This document shows positions 7,908-12,537 of a DNA stretch of 12,537 bases, piece after piece. A program made the translations under genes and the position numbers. Within the stretch, counting starts at the first letter, position 1. Each line of letters opens with the position of its first letter. The DNA comes from Corallincola sp. (GTDB lineage Bacteria; Pseudomonadota; Gammaproteobacteria; Enterobacterales; Neiellaceae): NCBI GenBank assembly GCA_017998495.1, contig JAGOCY010000012.1:1-12537 (forward strand), given 5' to 3'. The notes beneath the pieces are model-generated. The model saw only the letters and a list, made by a program, of their open reading frames with translations. It was not told where the DNA came from and searched no databases.

Positions 7908-7912
7908 AGGAG
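7908..7912 (+). promoter_or_regulatory. Ribosome binding site of mlaA
   Basis: AGGAG lies in the short gap after ccmI. It is 6 nt from ATG 7919 but only 3 nt from ATG 7916, which favours 7919 as the mlaA start. The clear site suggests mlaA is translated independently, although probably from the ccm transcript. Confidence 0.6.
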
Positions 7913-7918
7913 AGCATG

Positions 7919-8707
7919 ATGCGAATCTGGACTGCCGGGCTGCTGTTGCTCGGCAATGTCACTACAGGGGTAGCGGCGGTGGAGGTGACCATTCCGCCGC
8001 TGCCGGACAATGCCTACCAGGACCCCTGGCTGGATGCCCGTTATGACGATGAGCGTGATCCGCTGGAGGGGCTGAACCGTGCCATTTTCCGCTTTAACTT
8101 CAATTTTGGTGACCAGTATGTGGTGCGGCCACTGACGGTTGGCTGGATGACGGTGGTGCCGGAGTTTGGCCGCATCGGCATCAATAACTTCCTGTACAAC
8201 CTGGAAGACCCGGCCAGTGCGGTTAACCATCTGCTGCAGCTGAAGTTCTATGATGCGGCCAGCAGTGCCACCCGCTTTGTTACCAACACCACCGTGGGCT
8301 TTCTGGGGTTTGTCGATGTCGCCGATATGGCCGGCTTGCCGCGCGCCAACGAAGAGTTTGAAGAGGTGCTGGGCCATTATGGTGTCGGCACTGGCCCCTA
8401 CCTGATGATGCCGATCTATGGCCCGGCGACGCCGCGCAGTCTGGTGGGCGATCTGGTGGATGATCTGGTGCCACCGCTGTCATTGCTCAATTTCTGGCAG
8501 TCGGCCGGCAAGTGGGCGCTGATGGGGGTGGAGAAACGGGCGGAGGCGATGCCGCAGGAAGGGGTGATTTTCAACGCCCTCGATCCTTACGCCTTCAGCC
8601 GCAATGTCTATTTCGAGCATGTCGAATGGCAGGTCTACGATGGCCAGCTGCCCACCTCAACCGTCGATCCGGCGGTTGAGGATTACCTCGACGAGATCGA
8701 TCTGTAG
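7919..8707 (+). CDS. mlaA: Outer-membrane phospholipid-removal protein MlaA (VacJ)
   Basis: MlaA (VacJ) sits in the outer membrane, with porins in E. coli. It extracts phospholipid from the outer leaflet and passes it to MlaC and the MlaFEDB transporter, which keeps the membrane asymmetric. The 262-residue protein has the family signature DPLEGLNR (residues 47-54), then FRFNFNFGDQYVVRPL, a NNFLYNLEDP segment, TTVGFLGFVDVADMAG and GHYGVGTGPYLMMPIYG. Length is typical (E. coli 251). The N-terminus MRIWTAGLLLLGNVTTGVAA looks like a signal peptide but contains no cysteine, so the lipobox of the E. coli lipoprotein is absent; cleavage after Ala20 by signal peptidase I is more likely. It starts 16 nt after ccmI, so it is probably co-transcribed with the ccm genes. 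Confidence 0.95.
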   Translation: MRIWTAGLLLLGNVTTGVAAVEVTIPPLPDNAYQDPWLDARYDDERDPLEGLNRAIFRFNFNFGDQYVVRPLTVGWMTVVPEFGRIGINNFLYNLEDPASAVNHLLQLKFYDAASSATRFVTNTTVGFLGFVDVADMAGLPRANEEFEEVLGHYGVGTGPYLMMPIYGPATPRSLVGDLVDDLVPPLSLLNFWQSAGKWALMGVEKRAEAMPQEGVIFNALDPYAFSRNVYFEHVEWQVYDGQLPTSTVDPAVEDYLDEIDL

Positions 8708-8716
8708 CCATCGCCC

Positions 8717-9064
8717 TCAGCTCTGCTCGTCGCTGTCGTCGTCCGGGTCGGTCTCCGCTGGCGCCTGCTGGTGGAGGCTGGCCACCGCCGCCGGCAGCAG
8801 GTCGGCCACCAGCCATAGCTGCAGTGGCCGTAGCAGCAGCGGATAGCACAGCAACCAGCCGATGGTGGCCAGCAGCGCCAGCAGCCCCGGTTGGCGAGCC
8901 AGCAGCACAAAGGGCGGTAGCAGCAGCGCCACCTTGTAAAGATTCAAGCTAACCTGACGCCAACCACTGAGACGGGCCAGTGCGGTGCGCATCACCTGTT
9001 GGCGTTGTTCGCTGCTCAGTGGCGCCAGCAGCGGGTGGTGGCGCAGGCTGAAAAATATGGCCAT
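8717..9064 (-). CDS. Small two-helix membrane protein of unknown function (DUF6170-like)
   Basis: A 115-residue protein on the minus strand, starting MAIFFSLRHHPL. The start ATG 9064 is preceded by GGAG with 6-nt spacing. It has an amphipathic N-terminal segment containing LSSEQRQQVMRTALARLSG. Two hydrophobic helices follow at about residues 43-60 (KVALLLPPFVLLA) and 62-88. The C-terminal tail is very acidic (DPDDDSDEQS). The pattern of a short cytosolic region plus a helical hairpin with LLPPFVLLAR resembles, from memory, the uncharacterised DUF6170 family of marine gammaproteobacteria. No enzyme motif is visible and no function is proposed. It is convergent with mlaA (9-nt gap) and divergent from fadI, so it has its own promoter, which I could not identify. 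Confidence 0.78.
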   Translation of the reverse strand: MAIFFSLRHHPLLAPLSSEQRQQVMRTALARLSGWRQVSLNLYKVALLLPPFVLLARQPGLLALLATIGWLLCYPLLLRPLQLWLVADLLPAAVASLHQQAPAETDPDDDSDEQS

Positions 9065-9126
9065 GGATCACTCCGGGCGGCAGCAGGTGCAACCATTGTG
9101 GCATGCGGCGCCGCCATGGCCACCAT

Positions 9127-9145
9127 CCGCTGCCTGTGGCAGCGG
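9127..9145. other. Perfect 8-bp hairpin
   Basis: CCGCTGCC (9127-9134), loop TGT, GGCAGCGG (9138-9145). On the plus strand a TTTTT run follows 11 nt after the stem, which is too far for a textbook intrinsic terminator. A second weak stem, GCAAA with TTTGC, bridges that gap. It lies in the likely 5' leader of the minus-strand membrane-protein gene and upstream of the fadI promoter. It may be a weak terminator of plus-strand read-through, or have no role. Confidence 0.35.
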
Positions 9146-9284
9146 CGCAAATCACTGTTTTTGCATACGACTGCCTTGTCGGTCGGCCATTGACCAGCCA
9201 CTATTGCAGCAGCATTCACCATCTGCCGTTGGGGCGCTAAGGGCCAAGGCCGTTGCCGCCTGATGCGAGCTGGCGCACAGCGGT

Positions 9285-9302
9285 CTTAAACGACTGTTTG
9301 AA
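9285..9302. promoter_or_regulatory. Candidate PsrA-type operator at the fadI -35
   Basis: AAAC (9288-9291), a 4-nt spacer GACT, then GTTTG (9296-9300). This fits the G/CAAAC-N2-4-GTTTG/C pattern reported for PsrA, the TetR-family fatty-acid sensor of Pseudomonas and Shewanella. Only the first base of the left half differs (T). The site overlaps the -35 hexamer, as a repressor site would. A second dyad, CGACT/AGTCG (9291-9295 and 9303-9307), is interleaved. Whether the organism has PsrA cannot be seen here. Confidence 0.45.
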
Positions 9303-9325
9303 AGTCGCTTGCCGGTCACTACAAT
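9298..9325 (+). promoter_or_regulatory. Sigma70 promoter of fadIJ
   Basis: TTGAAA (9298-9303, 5 of 6 matches) and TACAAT (9320-9325, 5 of 6 matches) with a 16-bp spacer make the best promoter match noticed in the window. Transcription would start near 9331-9333, giving a leader of about 40 nt before ATG 9371. Confidence 0.65.
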
Positions 9326-9327
9326 CC

Positions 9328-9344
9328 AACAGGTCCGATGAGTC
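9328..9344 (+). promoter_or_regulatory. Candidate FadR operator at the fadI transcription start
   Basis: AACAGGTCCGATGAGTC matches 12 of 16 informative positions of the E. coli FadR consensus AGCTGGTCCGAYNTGTT as I recall it, with the core GGTCCGAT fully matched. It covers the predicted transcription start, where FadR represses fad genes until long-chain acyl-CoA releases it. The right half-site is weak. FadR itself is not in the window, so this is a motif-based inference. Confidence 0.5.
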
Positions 9345-9360
9345 GTCTCAAATCACAGAC

Positions 9361-9365
9361 AGGAG
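9361..9365 (+). promoter_or_regulatory. Ribosome binding site deciding the fadI start
   Basis: AGGAG sits 5 nt before ATG 9371. The upstream in-frame ATG at 9338 lies inside the candidate FadR operator, only 5-7 nt after the predicted transcription start, and lacks a purine-rich site, so 9371 is the real start. Confidence 0.75.
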
Positions 9366-9370
9366 TTGCG

Positions 9371-10687
9371 ATGAAGCGCAAGCAGACGCAGGCGCTCGCC
9401 AGTAATGGCCAGCGCATTGCCGTAGTCAGCGGATTGCGGACCCCCTTTGCCCGTCAGGCCACAGCGCTGATGGGCGTGCCTGCCGTTGAGTTGGGGCGGA
9501 TGGTGGTTGCCGAACTACTGTGCCGCTCGGCGCTCGATCCCAAGTCGATCGATCAGCTGGTGTTTGGCCAGGTGGTACAGATGCCGGCGGCGCCCAACAT
9601 CGCCCGCGAGATCGTGCTTGGCAGCGGCATGAGCGTGCACACCGATGCCTACAGCGTCAGCCGCGCCTGTGCCACCAGTTTCCAGGCGGTGGCGAATATC
9701 GCCGAGTCGATTCTTGCCGGCCATTGTCAGATCGGCATCGCCGGTGGCGCTGACTCCTCGTCGGTGCTGCCCATCGGCGTCAGCCGCAAGCTGGCCGATA
9801 CCCTGCTCAAACTGTCCAAGGCGCGTAGTTTTGGCGACAAGGCGCGGTTGCTGGCCGGCCTGCGCTTCAAGGATCTGCTGCCGGTGCCGCCGGCGGTGGC
9901 CGAGTACTCCACTGGCCTGTCGATGGGCGATACCGCTGAACAGATGGCCAAGAGCCATGCCATCAGCCGTGCCGACCAGGATGCGCTGGCCCACCGCAGC
10001 CATGAGCGTGCCGCAGCCGCCTGGCGCGACGGCAAGCTCGATGACGAGGTGATGGCCGTCCATGTGCCGCCGTTCAAGGCACCGCTGGTGCGCGACAACA
10101 ACGTGCGCGACGACTCGCAGCTGAGTGGTTACGCCAAGCTCAAACCCGCCTTCGACCGCCGTTATGGCACTGTCACCGCCGCCAACAGCACCCCGCTGAC
10201 CGATGGTGCGGCGGCGCTATTGTTGATGCGTGAGGATGTGGCCAAGGCGCTCGGTTACCAGCCGCTGGGCTATCTGCGCAGCTATGCTTTCGCCGCCATC
10301 GATGTCGCCGAGGACATGCTGATGGGCCCCTCCTATGCCACGCCGCTGGCACTTGAGCGTGCCGGCCTGACCCTCAAGGATCTGACCGTGATCGACATGC
10401 ATGAGGCCTTCGCCGCCCAGACTCTGGCCAACCTCAAGATGTGGGCCAGCGCTGAGTTTGCCGCCGACAAGCTGGGACGCAGCAGCGCCATCGGCGAGGT
10501 GGATATGGACAAGTTCAATCTGCTCGGTGGCTCCATCGCCTACGGCCACCCCTTTGCCGCTACCGGGGCGCGCATGATCACCCAGACCCTGCGTGAACTG
10601 CAGCGGCGCGGCGGTGGTCTGGCTCTGACCACCGCCTGTGCCGCCGGTGGTCTTGGTTCGGCCATGGTGTGGGAGGTGGAAGCATGA
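9371..10687 (+). CDS. fadI: 3-ketoacyl-CoA thiolase FadI
   Basis: FadI is the beta subunit of the FadIJ complex. It cleaves 3-ketoacyl-CoA with CoA to acetyl-CoA and a chain two carbons shorter, the last step of beta-oxidation; in E. coli this complex works mainly under anaerobic conditions. The 438-residue cytosolic protein (E. coli 436) has the nucleophile Cys100 in SRACATSFQ, His344 in DMHEAFAAQ, His393 in [10 protein letters not shown], and Cys423 in [12 protein letters not shown]. The near-identical segment [17 protein letters not shown] near the N-terminus identifies FadI rather than FadA. Starting at 9371 reproduces the E. coli length. It is the first gene of a two-gene operon, and its TGA overlaps the fadJ ATG (10684-10687). 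Confidence 0.97.
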   Translation: MKRKQTQALASNGQRIAVVSGLRTPFARQATALMGVPAVELGRMVVAELLCRSALDPKSIDQLVFGQVVQMPAAPNIAREIVLGSGMSVHTDAYSVSRACATSFQAVANIAESILAGHCQIGIAGGADSSSVLPIGVSRKLADTLLKLSKARSFGDKARLLAGLRFKDLLPVPPAVAEYSTGLSMGDTAEQMAKSHAISRADQDALAHRSHERAAAAWRDGKLDDEVMAVHVPPFKAPLVRDNNVRDDSQLSGYAKLKPAFDRRYGTVTAANSTPLTDGAAALLLMREDVAKALGYQPLGYLRSYAFAAIDVAEDMLMGPSYATPLALERAGLTLKDLTVIDMHEAFAAQTLANLKMWASAEFAADKLGRSSAIGEVDMDKFNLLGGSIAYGHPFAATGARMITQTLRELQRRGGGLALTTACAAGGLGSAMVWEVEA

Positions 10688-12537
10688 GCTCGCCCTTCAC
10701 CCTTGCCATCCGCGTTGACGGTATCGCCACCATCACCATTGATGTGGCTGGCGAAAGCATGAATACCCTGAAGGCCGAGTTTGTGCTGGCCATGAACGAG
10801 ATCCTGGCCAAGCTGGAGACCCATCACGGTCTGCGTGGCGTGATCATCAACAGTGCCAAACCGGGCTGTTTTGTCGCCGGTGCCGATATCGGCATGATCG
10901 CCGCCTGCCGTGACGCCGCCAGCGCCACAGCGTTGTCGCGTGCTGGCCAGCAGGTGTTTTCACGCCTGTGGGCGCTCAAGGTGCCGGTGGTGGCCGCCAT
11001 TGACGGCGTCTGTCTCGGCGGTGGCCTGGAACTGGCGCTGGCCTGCCACTATCGGGTCTGTACCACTAGCGACAAGACCAAGCTGGGGCTGCCGGAAGTG
11101 CAGCTCGGCCTGCTGCCGGGCGCAGGTGGTACCCAGCGCCTGCCCAAGCTGGTGGGGGCGATTAAGGCGCTGGAACTGATGCTCACCGGCCGTCAGCTCT
11201 ATGCCAAACAGGCCCTCAAACTGGGGCTGGTGGATGAAGTGGTGCCGGCCACGGCACTGGAGCAGGCCGCCATTGCCCTAATTGGCCGTGGCATGCCGCA
11301 GGTGCGGCGGCGGCGCAAACGCAATCTGCTGGAGTGGCTGCTGGAGGCGACCCATCCGGGCCGCCAGATGCTGTTCAAGAAAGTGCGGGCTCAGACCGAG
11401 GCCAAGACCCTGGGCAATTACCCGGCGCCACTGCGCATCATCGATGCGGTGGAGCGCGGCTTGGCCGACAGCACTAAGGCGGGTTATGGGCGTGAGGCCG
11501 ATGCCTTTGGCGAACTGGCGATGACTCCGCAATCTGCCGCGCTACGTCAGATCTTCTTTGCCAGCACTGAGCTGAAAAAGGCGCGGCTGGTGGATGCCGA
11601 GCCGTTGCCGCTGACTAAAGTGGCGGTGATCGGCGGCGGCCTGATGGGCGCTGGTATTGCCTATGTAACGGCCACCAAGGCCGGACTGCCGGTGCGCATC
11701 AAAGAGGTCAACGAAGGGGCCATTGGCAACGCCCTGCGTTACAGCCATGAGCGCCTGGAGCCCAAGCTGCGCAAGAAGCTGGTGAGCCGTGGCGAGTTCA
11801 ACCGCCAGTGGTCACGCCTGTCGGGCGCCACCCGCTATGTTGGCTTTGCCGGCACTGAGCTGGTGGTAGAAGCGGTATTCGAGGATCTGGCCCTCAAGCA
11901 CAAGATGGTGCGTGAGGTGGAAGAGGCGTTGCCGGGCGTAATCTTCGCCAGTAACACCTCGTCGCTGCCCATTGCTGCCATTGCTGAGGCGGCCACTGCC
12001 CCCGAACGGGTCGTTGGCCTGCACTATTTCTCGCCGGTGGAAAAAATGCCGCTGGTGGAGGTGATCCCCCATGCTGGCACCGCGCCGGAGGTGGTCGCTA
12101 CTGTGGTCGAGCTGGCTCGGCAGCAGGGCAAGACCGCCATCGTGGTCAAGGACGCAGCGGGCTTTTACGTCAACCGCATCCTTGCCCCTTATATCGCTGA
12201 AGCGGGGAGACTGCTGGCTGAGGGTGAACCGGTGGAGCGCATCGACCGCCTGTTGACCAAGGCCGGTTTCCCGGTTGGCCCCTTCAACCTGCTTGATGAA
12301 GTGGGGCTGGATGTGGGCAGCAAGATCGTGCCGGTACTGGAGTCAGCCTTTGGTAGCCGCTTTGCGGCGCCGGCCACCTTCGCCAAGCTGCTGGAGGATG
12401 GCCGCAAGGGACGCAAGAGCGGCAAGGGGTTCTACCTTTACCCCAGCAAGGGCAAGAAGGGGCCAAGGCCGGTGGACGACAGCATCTACAAGCTGCTCGG
12501 GGTTGAGCCGCAGCCGCGCTTGGCCGAAGAGGAGCTG
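10684..12537 (+). CDS. fadJ: Multifunctional fatty-acid oxidation alpha subunit FadJ, partial (C-terminus cut by window edge)
   Basis: FadJ combines enoyl-CoA hydratase/isomerase and L-3-hydroxyacyl-CoA dehydrogenase activities and partners the FadI thiolase. The 618 codons present are open to the right edge; E. coli FadJ has 714 residues, so about 95 are missing. The crotonase domain (residues 1-190) has an oxyanion-hole region (CFVAGADI) and catalytic Glu116 (GGGLELALA) and Glu138 (GLPEVQLG), with the 22-residue spacing of FadJ rather than the 20 of FadB. A linker follows, then the NAD-binding motif GGGLMG (317-322), NTSSLP, and the dehydrogenase pair His447 and Glu459 ([13 protein letters not shown]). 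The region near [14 protein letters not shown] begins the C-terminal dehydrogenase domain. Start and stop codons with fadI overlap as ATGA. Confidence 0.97.
   Translation, partial: MSSPFTLAIRVDGIATITIDVAGESMNTLKAEFVLAMNEILAKLETHHGLRGVIINSAKPGCFVAGADIGMIAACRDAASATALSRAGQQVFSRLWALKVPVVAAIDGVCLGGGLELALACHYRVCTTSDKTKLGLPEVQLGLLPGAGGTQRLPKLVGAIKALELMLTGRQLYAKQALKLGLVDEVVPATALEQAAIALIGRGMPQVRRRRKRNLLEWLLEATHPGRQMLFKKVRAQTEAKTLGNYPAPLRIIDAVERGLADSTKAGYGREADAFGELAMTPQSAALRQIFFASTELKKARLVDAEPLPLTKVAVIGGGLMGAGIAYVTATKAGLPVRIKEVNEGAIGNALRYSHERLEPKLRKKLVSRGEFNRQWSRLSGATRYVGFAGTELVVEAVFEDLALKHKMVREVEEALPGVIFASNTSSLPIAAIAEAATAPERVVGLHYFSPVEKMPLVEVIPHAGTAPEVVATVVELARQQGKTAIVVKDAAGFYVNRILAPYIAEAGRLLAEGEPVERIDRLLTKAGFPVGPFNLLDEVGLDVGSKIVPVLESAFGSRFAAPATFAKLLEDGRKGRKSGKGFYLYPSKGKKGPRPVDDSIYKLLGVEPQPRLAEEEL

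Larger units (their letters stand above)
9065..9370. other. Intergenic region upstream of fadI
   Basis: A 306-nt stretch between the divergent small membrane-protein gene and fadI, with no convincing coding frame. Its left half holds an 8-bp perfect hairpin (9127-9145) and a T-run near 9157-9161. Its right end holds a sigma70 promoter (9298-9325) with two palindromic or operator-like elements. It has more A/T runs than the flanking genes. The segment 9165-9280 shows nothing I can interpret. Confidence 0.7.

Noticed and set aside
8689..8732. CGACGAG/CTCGTCG inverted repeat spanning the mlaA-membrane-protein junction, as a bidirectional terminator
   Set aside because: The arms are only 7 bp with a 30-nt loop and no T-run on either strand. 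Both genes end in Asp/Glu codons, which explains the symmetry.
9105..9114. GCGGCGCCGC palindrome
   Set aside because: A 10-bp GC-only palindrome is unremarkable in DNA of this base composition, and it has no loop or associated element.
8999..9193. Small plus-strand frame (64 codons) in the intergenic region before fadI
   Set aside because: It begins inside the minus-strand membrane-protein gene, has no ribosome site, and encodes no recognisable segment.
9338..9370. Upstream ATG 9338 as the fadI start
   Set aside because: It lies at the predicted transcription start and inside the operator candidate, has no ribosome site, and would make FadI longer than its relatives. ATG 9371 has AGGAG and the right length.
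1..12537. Mobile elements, CRISPR arrays, tRNA/rRNA genes, toxin-antitoxin or defence genes
   Set aside because: I looked on both strands and saw no transposase, integrase, repeat-spacer pattern or RNA-gene signature. All coding space is taken by core housekeeping genes plus one small unknown and one partial flagellar-like gene.

Overview
The window is GC-rich DNA (roughly 60-65 % by eye) from a gammaproteobacterium. The evidence is a full System I cytochrome c maturation operon with close protein similarity to the E. coli Ccm proteins, FadI/FadJ-type beta-oxidation genes, and an MlaA gene close to fadIJ as in E. coli. Separate ccmH and ccmI genes, a FliK-like gene next to ccmA, and a small membrane-protein gene before fadI fit an Aeromonadales/Alteromonadales-type organism (for example Oceanimonas or Zobellella). 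The genus is a guess.

Layout. Positions 1-1196 (minus strand) hold the 5' part of a Gln/Leu/Ala/Pro-rich protein, probably FliK-like; it runs off the left edge. A 73-bp divergent spacer (1197-1269) carries a plausible promoter for the plus-strand operon ccmA-B-C-D-E-F-G-H-I (1270-7902). Almost every junction in that operon is an ATGA or TGATG overlap. mlaA (7919-8707) follows ccmI after 16 nt and probably belongs to the same transcript. A convergent small two-helix membrane-protein gene (8717-9064, minus) separates it from a 306-bp intergenic region, which holds a good sigma70 promoter with PsrA-like and FadR-like operator candidates. fadI (9371-10687) and fadJ (10684 to the right edge, C-terminus missing) form the last operon.

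How the genes work together. CcmA/B with CcmC/D load haem onto His130 of the chaperone CcmE in the periplasm. CcmG and CcmH reduce the apocytochrome CXXCH thiols, CcmI delivers the apocytochrome, and CcmF/H/I ligate haem to it. MlaA removes mislocalised phospholipid from the outer leaflet of the outer membrane. FadJ (hydratase/dehydrogenase) and FadI (thiolase) form the second, FadIJ-type, beta-oxidation complex. MlaA and FadIJ both concern lipids, whereas Ccm serves respiration.

I found no tRNA, rRNA, CRISPR array, insertion sequence, phage gene or clearly new system. The points most worth checking are the overlapping fatty-acid-regulator sites at the fadI promoter, the MlaA without a lipobox cysteine, and the CcmI with an unusually short inter-helix loop.
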